Origin: Gaertneriomyces semiglobifer
Taxonomy: Eukaryota > Chytridiomycota > Chytridiomycetes > Spizellomycetales > Spizellomycetaceae
NCBI GenBank assembly: GCA_025558075.1
Contig: JAHLKF010000031.1
Span: 101,517 to 165,516, forward strand
DNA length: 64,000 nt
Reading direction: 5' to 3'
The position numbers and the translations under genes are program-made. Below the pieces are notes generated by a model that was not told the origin of the DNA, made no database searches, and saw only the letters and a program-made list of their open reading frames with translations. This document shows positions 41,038 through 51,730 of the stretch, piece after piece (the stretch's first letter is position 1; the number at the start of each line of letters is the position of its first letter).

Positions 41038-41190
41038 ACCGTTGATCCCCCTGCCTGCGATTAACGACGACTGCTATTGAACACCCTGCCTGTGTTCAAC
41101 TGCTTACACCCCCGGACCGTTGATCCCCTTGCCTGCGATTAACGACGCCCGACACTTATTGAACACCCTGCCTGTGTTCAACGCTCCCCG
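41038..41190. repeat. Two ~77-bp tandem repeats inside the miniature element
   Basis: ACCGTTGATCCCC(C/T)TGCCTGCG...CTGTGTTCAAC occurs twice, at about 41,038 and 41,116. They contain TTGAACACCCTGCCTGTGTTCAA, shortened here, which forms a small hairpin (GAACAC / GTGTTC). Confidence 0.6.
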
Positions 41191-41212
41191 GATCACCTTT
41201 TTTCCCTTTTTG

Positions 41213-41483
41213 TTCAGTTAATCTCCGTGACTATGCCCTTACATGGCTAGAAGAATGGAACCCCTCTGCCGCAAAAGCCGACGTTATTACTCAGTGGACT
41301 CCTCTCCGTCGTGCGCTACGTCCACGTTTCACTCCCGCTGCATACCTGGATTCCCAACGCCTTGCGCTGCAAAACTTTACTCAAACCGTTCGTGACCGCA
41401 TTCGCAATCGAGTTGCCACCGACAACCAAACCCTTGACGTCTTACAAGTTGTTGCCCTGGAACTGGATGCATCCGTGTACTGA
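41213..41483 (+). pseudogene. Gag fragment of the miniature LTR element
   Basis: An open stretch ending at TGA 41,481-41,483 with no own start. It reads NLRDYALTWLEEWNPSAAK, then LRRALRPRFTPAAYL..LQNFTQTVRDRI. This is the Trp-x-x-L...F-P...L..L.Q pattern of retrotransposon gag capsid domains. It is a leftover of the parent element. Confidence 0.5.
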
Positions 41484-41510
41484 AATGTCGGGTATGCACC
41501 GAGGGGGGAG

Positions 41511-41714
41511 TGTTGGAATAGGATCCCGGTGGCATACACGCCTTTGGGGTTACCCCGTTATTGGTAACTGTTATGTCAGCACTGCCCTAAGTCACATGAT
41601 CTTTTTGTCGGGAAGCGCTTAACGCAACCGTCAGTTTAGAACTTAGAACCTTAGACTTGAGAGATAACAGAGCTTATAAGAAGGATAAGAGCATCAGCAG
41701 GTTCCTCTGCAACA
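41511..41714 (+). repeat. 3' LTR of the miniature element
   Basis: 204 bp, TGTTGGAATAGG...CTCTGCAACA, followed by the target duplication ATGGA, after which the fibre frame resumes (YLPYRAFTNVNATNWAW). Confidence 0.88.
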
Positions 41715-43999
41715 ATGGATATTTACCTTATAGGGCTTTTACCAATGTCAATGCTACCAACTGGGCATGGATGTCGGCAAACTCAAAATACAGCACAACT
41801 GCACCATATAACTACATTGGGTCTGCTGTTACGGTCGCTGATGCAACAAGTGTAAGTGGAGAGTGGTTGCAGTTGGAAATGCCTCTTGATGTGAAATTGA
41901 CCTCTTTTGACATTTCTATTCGACAATCACGTTTTATCAAAGACATTGTACTTGCCGGATCTAACGATGGAACCACGTTCACAATGCTGATGTCTTCAAC
42001 AGCGACATGGGGTGCCGATGCAGAACAAACCTTATCTTTTACAGTTTCATCAAACAAGTCATTCAAAATACTTCGACTCATTGTGCAATCCGTCCACCAC
42101 AATGGTGGGTTCTCAGATGTTTATAGATTGATTTTCAATGGGGTTCCTACAGCAGTGCAGATCAACGGTACGCTATCTACAAAGGAGATCCTGACCGAGA
42201 ACTTGATATGTTCTGGTGATGTGCAGATGGATGGTCTCGGTTTGCAAGATGACATCCCTACCACTTCCGTTTACCCTGACATTCCCATGACTGCCGCTAC
42301 AACAGGACAATACACTGCCACTTCATCAAGGGTATATTCGGGAACTTGGACGGGCTGGAAGGTTTACAATCCTTACGCTCCGGACAATAACAATACTTGG
42401 TTTTCTGCTGCAAGCGTTTATTCAAGCACAGCACCGTACTTGTATATTGGGAGTGTTTCCACAACAGTGGATGGATCAGCCGTTCTAGGGGAGTATCTAC
42501 AATTGGACATGCAAACTGCTATTGCTCTGACGTCCTTCTATATCGCAGAACCAATATCAGGCGATTCCTATAATGTCAGAGAGTTTATCATTGCAGGGAG
42601 TAGTGACGGTTCTTCATAGGAAACAGTCACCTCTGGTACACTGGACTGGAGCACCGCACCAAGCAATGGTTCCATTTGTGAATTGAATGTCCCAGTAACT
42701 ACTCGAGTCAGTCATAAGTCGTACAGGTTTATTACTAGATCCATTCAAGGCGAATCGGCTGGAAAGTATGCTCAGATCTATTCCCTGAAATACACAGGTG
42801 GGTCATTGAAGAAGGTTTTGAATGTTGAAGCCCTGAAAGTTAACAAAATCTTTGGTGATCTCTCAATTGACAACAGTGTCGAATTCAAGGATGACATTGC
42901 CAGTCCAATAAGATATCCCCAAATACCCATGACCGGTGCAACTACTCAAGGGTATATTGCCAATGCCAGTAGTAACTTGAATGGAACGTCTGCAGGATGG
43001 AAAGCCTTCTCCAACTCATTGCAAATCAATGACTCTTATTGGTCTGCATCAACATATAGTGGTGGCGAACAGAACCTCTATCAGGGCACCGTTCAAACCT
43101 CTGTAGATGGCACAAACATCAAGGGAGAATATGTGGAACTTGAGATGCCTGAAGCGATTGCGATTACTGCTTTTTCATTTGAGGCTAGAACACCTGAAAT
43201 GCCTTCATTTCCCAAAGACTACATTATTTGCGGATCTGATGATCGGAACACTTGGACAGAGATCAACTCTGGAAAAATGACATATACGATCCATCAAAAT
43301 TCAACATCTGTAAATCGGTATGTGCCCTTCAAGAACTACATTACGAAGAAATTTAAAGTCTTTAGGTTCATCATTCGGAACCTGATTTTTGGTACATATG
43401 GTCATATTGGGAAACTGACGTTTTATGGATCCAATGCCACACAGAAGATCATAGATGCTCCATCTGCAAAGGTGAATGGTCTCAGTTTGACCGCTCCAGC
43501 GTATGGAATGTTTCAATTACATTCGAGTCAATCGTTCTCTGTGAATAGTACTGTCTATCAGTTAATAACCAAATGGACACCCTCTTTTGGTATGGAAAGC
43601 GATACAATTACTTGTTCAATGAATTCGCAAGACATCGTCATTAAATTACCGGGAATATACAAGATCGAATTTGATCTAGATGTGTTCCAGTCTGCCTCAG
43701 GCAATATCAATTCCTACTTTGGTTTTATGGTTCCTAGTAGCACCGTGTATTATGAAGATGGTTATCATGTAAGAAAACACAGTATGGTTGCCGGTCACAG
43801 AGTAACAGGTTCATCAATATGCCGTGTCGTAGAAGCAGATACCAAAATGATACTTCGCTTCACATCTGCAAGTTCCTCTGGCGGTATAACAGGTAGTCCG
43901 GCATCTCGGTTGATCATCTATCGTATTGCACCTTTGTAGATTCTGTTGGGTTACAAATTCAGAAATTGAGAAAGCTTGATAACATTGAAGCGGAAGAAA

Positions 44000-44473
44000 T
44001 CATTTTGTTTTACGTGGTTTCCTTTTATAATACATTCCTAAGGACCATGCTAAATCATCAGGTTCTGCGTCACAGGAGAGTGTGAGAATATGACCTTCTC
44101 TTCTGTTCAAGTCCGCGATATTCATGGTGTTATGTAAAAAGTCCTCTCCCATACCATTCACATGAATATCGTTTTCGTACACAATTAAGACGCGGCGCTT
44201 TCGAAAATGTTTTTGACTAATGAATGAATGTCGGATGATGCTTTCATGGTATCCACTATGATGGAAAATTTCCCATTGGTGATGCTCTCCCACACTGTAA
44301 TAAAGCTCCGTGTTCGTCCCGGATGGGTTGAAACGGATGCGTTGAGACATAAAATACCTCAATGGGAATTTGAGGTTTGCCTTCACAACTTGCCGTCGTT
44401 TCTGAAAGTCTTCATGATGCATGAGACGATGTCTTTCATTCAAGATCATGTGAAGGATTTCCAATGGAAACAT
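44000..44473 (-). CDS. F-box-like N-terminus protein (PLV B right end)
   Basis: 157 aa, starting MFPLEILHMILNERHRL; the L-E-I-L-x-x-I-L pattern fits an F-box helix, and an in-frame stop precedes the ATG. The rest is His-rich (HHQWEIFHHSGYHES) with no known fold and a basic end (YYKRKPRKTK). It lies 60 bp inside the right terminal repeat, so each end of the cargo carries an F-box-like gene, but the two proteins are not otherwise similar. Confidence 0.4.
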   Translation of the reverse strand: MFPLEILHMILNERHRLMHHEDFQKRRQVVKANLKFPLRYFMSQRIRFNPSGTNTELYYSVGEHHQWEIFHHSGYHESIIRHSFISQKHFRKRRVLIVYENDIHVNGMGEDFLHNTMNIADLNRREGHILTLSCDAEPDDLAWSLGMYYKRKPRKTK

Positions 44474-44532
44474 CTTTTACATGAGATCGGTGAAAAAATC
44501 AGAGATAACAAAAACTTGGACGCACCCACCCA

Positions 44533-45359
44533 AGAACGTTTCCAAAAAGTGGAGAAAACATATCAGTTTCCGCTCGGATATCTATCCAAGTTTCCTTTGA
44601 AAGTATCCTGTCAAGCTTTTTTCTTCTCCCTTTATCTTACTTTTGGAAACTGTTGATTGTATATATGTATCAACAGTTTCCAATTTCCTCAAAGGGGAGA
44701 CTGAAAAGCTACTGCGAGGACGAATGGAAACTTTTTGTGACGGTTCATAAAGAATGTAAGGAGGAAATCCAGTGTCGCGACGGGAAGCGCGGGCAACATG
44801 TATATTGAGGAACGGTGACAAAGTTGTCGTCGAGAGGCTACACGAGAAGCGCGTTTGCCTGAAGACTCCAAGGGCTACAAGGGCTACATGAATGTTGTAT
44901 GACGCTTGTAGCCTATGTAGCCTTTTGTACTAGACACTTAACCGAGAAGCTGTAGCCGGGTAGAACGTTTCCAAAAAGTGGGGAAAACATATCAGTTTCC
45001 TCTCGAGTACTTATCCAAGTTTCTTTCAAAGTATCCCGTCAAGCTTATTGATCTCCTATTTTGAAGATTGGAAACTTGCAGATAGTATATTGTATCAACA
45101 GTTTCCAATTCTGACAAAATAGGAGATCAAAAACGCTGCCGTGAAGGATGCAGAGATACTGTATGACGGTTTCTTCAACGATTCTTCAATCGATGTATTA
45201 GAAGATGTCGTGAAGATGTATGAACGACCACATGACGCTCCAATGACGTTCTGTGAGGTCACGTGACCGCTTCTATCGGCTTGGTGGTGGCAGCCAAACG
45301 GCTTGGTGGTGGCAACCAAGTGGTGGTAAGTGTTAAGGTTCACCGCCACTGTCACAGTG
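44533..45359. repeat. Right terminal inverted repeat of PLV B
   Basis: 827 bp; starts AGAACGTTTCCAAAAAGTGG and ends CCACTGTCACAGTG. GTTTCC boxes recur within the first 70 bp (three copies at ~20-40-bp spacing). Hairpins lie at about 44,625-44,700 and 45,050-45,130, then GGCTAC boxes and CTTGGTGGTGGCA repeats. Copies at 17,825 (same orientation) and 21,539 (inverted). Confidence 0.78.
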
Positions 45360-45406
45360 CACCACAATCTGGTGGTCAGACCACCAGATTGTGGTGCACT
45401 GTGACA
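45350..45406. repeat. Perfect 57-bp palindrome (second copy)
   Basis: Identical to 18,642-18,698; it straddles the outer end of the right terminal repeat. Confidence 0.85.
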
Positions 45407-45469
45407 ACAAAGGTGTCAATGGTCTGGGCGAAAGAAGCAACTGTACGATCAAATGCACCAGCCGCGCCG

Positions 45470-46368
45470 CTCGATAAATGATGGAGAGATAAATGGTCAA
45501 CAAGAAAGAATCGCTCGATAAAAGATGGTGAGTGTTTTAATCGTTACGAGCAGTTAGCGGTTACGCGCTAACTAACGTTTACAGCGATAACCGTTGGATT
45601 TGATTTAGGGGTTAGAGGGTATAAGAATATGTAACGTTTGCTATGATATAAAGTGAATGTATAAAGTGAATATACAACTGTTAAATATATATAGGTGCGC
45701 ATTTTAAAGGTAACCATTAAGGGTAACCCTAATCATTTAACCGTTATTGTCACAGTGCCACTCGATAAATGATGGAGAGATGAATGGTCAACAAGAAAGA
45801 ACCGCTCGATAAAAGATGGTGAGTGTTTAGTCATTACGAGCAGTTAACGGTTACGCGCTAACTAACGTTTACAGGGATAACGGTTGGATTTGATTTAGGG
45901 GTTAGAGGCCATTAGGGCATGTAACGTTTGCTATGATATAAAGTGGATGTATAAAGTGAATGTATAAAGTGAATGTATAACTGTTAAATATATATATATA
46001 TGTGCACATTTTAAGGGTAACCATTAAGGGTAACCCTAATCATTTAACCGTTATTGTCACAGTGCCGCTCGATAAATGATGGAGAGATGAATGGTCAACA
46101 AGAAAGAACTGCTCGATAAAAGATGGTGAGTGTTTAGTCGTTACGAGCAGTTAACGGTTATGCGCTAACTAACGTTTACAGTGATAACGGTTGGATTTGA
46201 TTTAGGGGTTAGAGGCCATTAGGGCATGTAACGTTTGCTATGATATAAAGTGGATGTATAAAGTGAATCTATAAAGTGAATGTATAACTGTTAAATATAT
46301 ATATATGTGCACATTTTAAGGGTAACCATTAAGGGTAACCCTAATCATTTAACCGTTCTTGCCACAGT
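45470..46368. repeat. Three ~300-bp tandem repeats
   Basis: Units begin at 45,470, 45,761 and 46,068 (291, 307, 301 bp). Same family as 18,762-19,358, with one more unit. Copy-number change between duplicated loci indicates unequal crossing-over or slippage. Confidence 0.8.
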
Positions 46369-46826
46369 TGTAGAAGGATTATGATCGGACGGTAGGGTTT
46401 CCAAGAGGATTACTCCGCTCCTAATGATCTCCTTTGTTAAGAGCCGGACGTCCACGAGTCCGCCGGCGGTATAATAGATGTGTTATTGCCTGCAGGGCTA
46501 GAGATGAGAGGCGTCGGAGAACTTATAAGACCGCTGAATCTAAGGGAGCAGGATGATCAGTCTCTGGTTTTAGAACTGCCGGATGTCTTACTCGTTCAGA
46601 TGCGACGGAACTTATAGATCTGAGTAGAACTTCTTGTATTCCTCCTAGATCTATGTCTGCCTTCTCTTCGTCGCTTAAGTCCGCGCAGCCCTCTTATAGG
46701 CCCCGCTGACCTAAGCGTCAACAGAAATTACATCACATGACTTAGCTGACTAAGATGACTCTAACCCTGGTACTAGCGCGTCTATATACTTCTACTTATT
46801 ACCAGCGGAAGTTTAAACCCGCTACA
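46369..46826 (-). repeat. 3' LTR of the Ty3 chromovirus
   Basis: 458 bp; matches 54,952-55,405 with few changes and short indels. The adjoining TCCCCCCTTCTAAAG on the plus strand is the polypurine tract of the minus-strand element. Confidence 0.82.
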
Positions 46827-46869
46827 TCCCCCCTTCTAAAGAAGCCGAAGGCAGGGGCTGCTAGAGCTC

Positions 46870-47607
46870 CTAGAGCAGGTGTAAGCCTTGCTGGTTAGTG
46901 GGCGGGATAACGGGATCCCAGTTGACGATGAAGAGGACGACCCATCGTTCGCCGACGACGAAGTAAATAGCGTCGTCGGCGGCGAGTCCAGTGCTATGGG
47001 GGTCCAAGACTGCGACGGCTGTCAGGGTCCTGTGAACTTTGATGCCGAAGTTCGACCGGATGTGGTGATGGTCGTGGCGCGGGTGCCCCAAGGGGTAGTT
47101 GGCGGCCATAGCGCTGTGAAAGGCGTTGGAGGCGGCAATACACTTACGGGTGGTTACCAACACGTGGTTGGCGAACCGGATCATGTCGGTTGGCCAAGGA
47201 GTGTAGACAAACTGGTTCGGCTGAGCTCCCGTGGTAAGCTGCTGAACCGCGCCTTGTCGGATGGATCCGGCAGAGGGAGCAGGTCGTTGGTGTTGGCCCG
47301 CCTTGCTGACGTCCTTTACCAGTCCCATCCGGGCATTGAGGATGGATGGGGCTTCGTTGTTGGGATTAAGCAACAACAAATGCGGAGCGGTCCCAATTTC
47401 CGCGGGGGTTGGACCGTTGTAGTAAAACTGGAGTCCCGTGGGCGCGTAGTTGAACGGCTGGGCAGCTTGGGGGCCGGCTGTGTTGTGGACGGCCTCAAGG
47501 GCCCAGGCGGCGATTTGAGCACCCAGATGTTCTTTACCAGCGTCGTCAATAAAGGAGGGACTGAAGGAATCCCAGACCATCTGAGCGGGAGCTGGTTGAG
47601 CAGCCAT
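46870..47607 (-). CDS. Accessory 3' ORF of Ty3 element (copy 2)
   Basis: A 245-aa soluble-looking protein of unknown family, near-identical to 19,855-20,598. Features: Pro/Gln/Asn-rich middle, HPRHDHHH cluster, C-terminal GERWVVLFIVNWD. It lies directly upstream of the 3' purine tract, downstream of pol, with TATAAAAG (minus strand, about 47,772-47,779) ~165 bp before its ATG. It is not envelope-like: no signal or membrane segment. The homologue at 55,723 shares the pattern L-(T/V)-A-V near the C-terminus and a D-W/N-W-D...P end. Conserved in two families of elements, so it is probably functional. Confidence 0.6.
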   Translation of the reverse strand: MAAQPAPAQMVWDSFSPSFIDDAGKEHLGAQIAAWALEAVHNTAGPQAAQPFNYAPTGLQFYYNGPTPAEIGTAPHLLLLNPNNEAPSILNARMGLVKDVSKAGQHQRPAPSAGSIRQGAVQQLTTGAQPNQFVYTPWPTDMIRFANHVLVTTRKCIAASNAFHSAMAANYPLGHPRHDHHHIRSNFGIKVHRTLTAVAVLDPHSTGLAADDAIYFVVGERWVVLFIVNWDPVIPPTNQQGLHLL

Positions 47608-48312
47608 GGTGGGTGCCTTTGACTGGGGTGTTGAAGGGTACTAGAAGGTTTGACGGAGCGACAGAGAGGTCACGGAGGTCAAGACGGTCTTGGGCTGCTT
47701 GGCGGTTTGCTAGTGCTGGCGAAGTTGTACGACGATACCAACCTTCCCCAGACAGCGTCAGTGAACCCTCTTTTATAAGCCGGAAGCCTGAAGGGCCAGC
47801 ATCCGTGTGCTTCTTTCTTCTTCTTCGTTTTGGGAAAGTACTTCTCCTATTGATACTCTGTCTTCAACCTCCTTCCCTCCGACCATCGTGTGTTTGCCGT
47901 TTATTGGGAAGTCGTTCAGATCTTGACAGGTGAAGTGCGTAGGGCCAGTTCACGTCTATAAATAGCTTGTACGTAAGCAAATCTCCGCAGCATACGCGAA
48001 CGGGTAATTTTGACAGCTGTTGAACAAGCACTGCGCTTTTTTCTAGCTGACAAGCCGTTCCTCGTTGGTGGCGGCTGCCGCTTGCTGATTCCGGGCACGA
48101 GCCTCGGAAAAGACTGATCTGGATGGGTCCTGGTCGGCCTGGATGAGTCCTTTTCTCGGAGACGGCTCCTGGGATCGTCGTGTCAGTGTGATTGCGACGA
48201 AGGACTCCCATGTTTTCGTTTCATTTGTAGGGTGGCTTGATTACCCCTAGAACACTCCTGATGCCAATCGAGGCTATCGCGGAGCGGCACAATCGATGAT
48301 GATCGACCGTGT

Positions 48313-50829
48313 CTATAAGTGGAATAGAAAGGCGGTGTCTGGAACTTGGGGTAACCCCTTCCAGTACTCCTCGATGGCCTCCTTGGAGTTGGTGAGTTGC
48401 GACTCGGGCTCCCATGTGTCCTCCGAGTCGGCCCATCCTTTCCAGCGGACTTTGTATTGCCGCTGTTTCCGCCGTCCGAAGTCTCTGTGTCCGACCACTG
48501 CTTCTACTTTTCATTCTTCCTCGTCATCGACAATCTCGGGGCCCGGGTTATCGTACCGTTTCTGGCCCGGCTGAGGCTCGATGTACTCTTTTAGTTTCGA
48601 GACATGGAAGTAGGGGTACAATCGACTCATGGTGTCTGGCAATTTGAGCTTGTACACGTCGTATTTTTCCACTGCAGTTACATCAAAGGGCCCCGCCCAT
48701 CGTGAGGTCAGTTTCCCTTCGTAACCTTTGAGGTGTTTGGTGCTAAGGTACACCTTGTCCCCTTTCTTGTACGTGACTTCTCTGTGTGATTTGTCATAGT
48801 ACTTTTTCTGTAACGCTTGCGCTTCGAACATAAGTTCTCTCATGAGGACGTCAATGTCCTGCAGGTGTTGGAGCAGCTCGGCTGCTGTAGCGTTGCGCAC
48901 GCTTTCTAGATCCTTGGAAAGCGCGCCCAAAGGAGTCGAAGGGGAATAGCCGAGATCGGCTTCAAACCGGGTCATCTGCATTCCCTCGTGTAATGTGTCG
49001 TTGATGGCAAACTCTACCATCGGTAGACACAGGTCCCAGTCACCCAGTCGCGCATTGACGACCGTCCGGAGCACTTGGAGAACGAAGCGATTCTCCCGCT
49101 CTGATTGGCCGTCGCCTTGCGGGTGGTAAGACGTGGTTAGGTGATGGTCTATGTTCAGTTGCCGTTTGACTTCTTTCCATAGCAGGCTGGTGAAACGTGT
49201 GTCTCTGTCCGAAATAATCTTGGGAGGTAGGCCGTGCAGCGGATAATAGCGTTCCACGAGTACCCGGGCTGTCCGATCCGCTTTCCACGTGTTGTTATGC
49301 GCGTAGATGTGCACTTGGTGCGTTTTCTTACAGCATATGATGTGGAAGCCGTCGTGGCCTCGTGCAGTTAACGGTAGTTTGGTGAGAAAGTCCGTCGTGA
49401 TACATTCCCACTGTCCCAGAGGTGCTTCAATTGGGTTGAGCAACCCGGGTGTGTGACGGGGTCCAGGCTTGGTTTGCTGGCATTTTTCGCAAGCCCGACA
49501 GAAGTTACGTACTTCCCGGGACATGTGCGGCCACCAGAATTGGCCTGCCACTTTAGCAAACGTCTGTGTGAAGCCAAAGTGCCCTCCCCCCTTGTGAAGA
49601 AGGCCGAGCACCTCGGTGCGAAGGTCGGCGGGCACGTAAGTGCGCCAAGGGGAGTTGTCGGCGTGAGTGTAATGGTGTTCCAATATCTCGTTGTTAAGAC
49701 GCCAATTGCGAATAAGAGCGAGCTCGGCGCGTGACAAGTCGGCAAGTGGTTTGGAGCCCCTTAATATGGTGAGAGCGGCAGTCGCAGGACTGTCCGTCTC
49801 GGCCCTTTGAGCGTCGTGAATGCGCGCCACCAGCGTGGGCTCTAAGTCTATGTGCTGGTAATATAATTCAAACGTGTAAAAGGTGTAGATGTCCTCGGCC
49901 TCCTCGACCTCCTCGACCTTCTGAGTGGGAGTGGAGGTGTCTGGCGGGACTGTGGGGGCTGCTACTAGCCGTGACAACGTATCCGCGACTATGTGGAAGC
50001 GGCTGGGTTTGTGAACGATCGTCATCCACTGATCCCAATAGGCAAGTTCGACTGCCCAACGTTGTAGTTTGCGGTTGGTTCCCTTGTAGTTCTTGAGCCA
50101 CAAGAGGGCACGGTGATCTATGACTACCGTGAACTGGGCACCTTCGAGGTAGCAGCGCGCTTTGTCGAGGCCCCAAATCAAGCAACCGGCTTCTAGTTCG
50201 ACCGGGGGCGCATTGGCCTCAGTCTTTGTAGTTCGCCTAGAGTAGGCTAGCAGTCGACGCGTGGTATCTGGTTGTAGTTGGTCAACCGTAATGTTGAAGG
50301 CTTCCACACATGCATCCGTGTGTATGGTAATCGGGAAGCCCGAACGTGGTGCTGCGAGCACCGGTGCAGAGGTGAGCGCCACCTTGCAGGCTGCGAAGGC
50401 CTTTTTTCTGTCGTCGTTCCAGACGACCGGGTGAGTGGCCAAGAAGCGTTTCATGGCCCGGTCAGGCGCCTTGTGTTTGAGGCGGCCTGGGCAAAGAGGG
50501 TCAATGACACCCGCGGGCATGTTGACTGCCTTGGACGGCACTGACGGGAGTTGCAGAGTGACTTTGGCCAGATTGTCGGCGGTAGAGTTTAGCACGGACA
50601 CCGGGGCTTCGTCAAAGGTTTCTTGCCGGGGTTTACCGGCGGATTTTTGGGGGCGTGACCCCTTGCGCTCGTCTCTAGCAGCCTTGTGTACGCGATAAGC
50701 TTGGACACCTTCCAGGATTGCCTCATGCAAGGGTTTGGTGAGTTCGGCGTGCTTGTCAATGAAGCGACAGAAGAACCCAACAAGCCCATAAAGCCCCAGA
50801 GATCGCCGACGTAGAGCGGCAGATCCCAT
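48313..50829 (-). pseudogene. Ty3 pol: RNase H, integrase, chromodomain (TGA before chromodomain)
   Basis: 772 open codons, then TGA at 48,511-48,513, then the same frame continues for 66 codons of chromodomain (QYKVRWKGWADSEDTWEP). RNase H: TDAC, VELEAG, DHRALLWL, ADTLSRL. Zinc-binding H..H..C..C (HKGGGHFGF, CRACEKCQQ). Integrase: ITTDFL, IISDRDTRF, GQSERENR (D, D, E). A GPY/F-like module is followed by YFHVSKLKEY. The stop sits where relatives have Trp (EEW), so TGG>TGA is likely; the integrase would lose its chromatin-targeting domain. The 5' end overlaps the RT frame by 241 bp because of a frameshift near 50,770. Confidence 0.8.
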
Positions 50830-51644
50830 TGGGTAATGGCTGCGACCTTGGCTGGATCGGGCCTAAGCCTGTCCTGGGACGCGATGAAGCCCAAGGCTGC
50901 GATCTCTCGGAACAACCAGTTGCATTTGTTCAGACGCAGGGTGAGGCTGGCGGCAACGAACCGACTAAGCCATTGCGCTATGGCATCTAGAGCATCCTTG
51001 GCCGTGGTAGATCGGGCGTGGACATCGTCGACAAAGTTATTAACATCTTGCCACTTGATGCCGCGCAGTACGTGGTCCATCACCCGACAGAAATGCGCGG
51101 GGGCATTCTGTGGGCCAAACGGCATGTAGCGCAAGCGGTAGATACCGTCTGAGAGACGAAGCGAAAGCCAATTGCGCACGTGCGGATCGGCGATGAAAAT
51201 TTGGTAGAAGCCTTTATTGGCGTCTCCACCTGAAATAAAACGGAACGGAATGGCTACGAGCCACTGTAGAATGTCCGCCATGTTTGGGAACGGGTATGGA
51301 TCCCATTCCAGGCGCTTGTTGACCTCGTGGAAGTCAAATGCAATGCGCGGGGGTTTGTCCACATAATGAACTATAACGGGGTCGCTGACGGCTATGGCGT
51401 CGTCGGTGCGCTCCCAGCGGTTCATATCAACCATGGTTTGCGTTTCCTTGTCCAACACTTCCTTGTCCTTCGGTGAGAAGTGTTGTGGTTTCGTGCGTGG
51501 CGGAGGTGGTCCGATAAACTTGGGCGCAAAAGGAATTTCGTCGTGATGCCCAATTAAATTGCCTTCGTAAGAGAACGCTTTATGGAACTTGCGCAGAAGC
51601 TGGATGAGGAACCAGATGACGATCCGGTCTCGGCTCAACTCCAC
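50589..51644 (-). pseudogene. Ty3 reverse transcriptase
   Basis: RT core with RIAFDFHEVN, GGDANKGFYQI, LRYMPFGPQNAP and the catalytic NNFVDDV (variant of YVDD, both Asp present). The frame enters pol from a shift near 51,640-51,700 (just after the protease ORF) and leaves near 50,770, where the thumb (DLWGFMGL) continues in the next frame. Two shifts, so not translatable as one polyprotein without repair. Confidence 0.78.
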
Positions 51645-51730
51645 CTTGAACTTCTCTGAGCGTAGTTGTTGCTCGAAGTCATCGGGCGCTACTGCTAAGT
51701 CATCCGGTATGTCCCACTTGGCCTTAAGCT

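Larger units (their letters stand above)
40722..41714 (+). mobile_element. Non-autonomous miniature LTR retrotransposon (TRIM) in the fibre gene
   Basis: 993 bp with two ~204-bp LTRs (40,722-40,925 and 41,511-41,714), >95% identical, ends TGTTG...CAACA (left copy CAGCA). It is flanked by the 5-bp target duplication ATGGA (40,717-40,721 and 41,715-41,719). Directly after the left LTR is GGTTATGAGCCC, complementary to the anticodon stem-loop of initiator tRNA-Met, i.e. a half-tRNA primer site as in Copia and Ty5. A purine tract GAGGGGGGAG precedes the right LTR. It has only a gag fragment and no protease, RT or integrase, so it depends on a helper element. Confidence 0.9.
37239..43939 (+). pseudogene. 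Giant fibre / adhesin gene (PLV B), split by an LTR element and a TAG
   Basis: The ancestral frame is 1,901 codons once the 40,722-41,719 insertion (with its duplicated target) is set aside. It then has a single in-frame TAG at 42,617. Parts in order: beta repeats matching the element A fibre (to ~420), a coiled coil (~445-600), Gly-rich linkers encoded by GGN runs (~632-650 and ~690-705), tail-fibre-like repeats (LGTLATKSSVSW..VANKP, ~865-960), a beta domain (~965-1160), then three ~150-aa F5/8-type-C-like sugar-binding domains (each with a G-E-(W/Y)-(L/V)-x-L-(E/D)-M strand), and a C1q/TNF-like C-terminus (IYKIEFDLDV). It is a receptor-binding fibre of unusual length. At the TAG the parallel domain has Trp (NTWTEIN), so TGG>TAG is likely. 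Confidence 0.75.

Noticed and set aside
45470..46368. CRISPR-like array
   Set aside because: Units are ~300 bp, directly tandem without unique spacers; this is satellite DNA.
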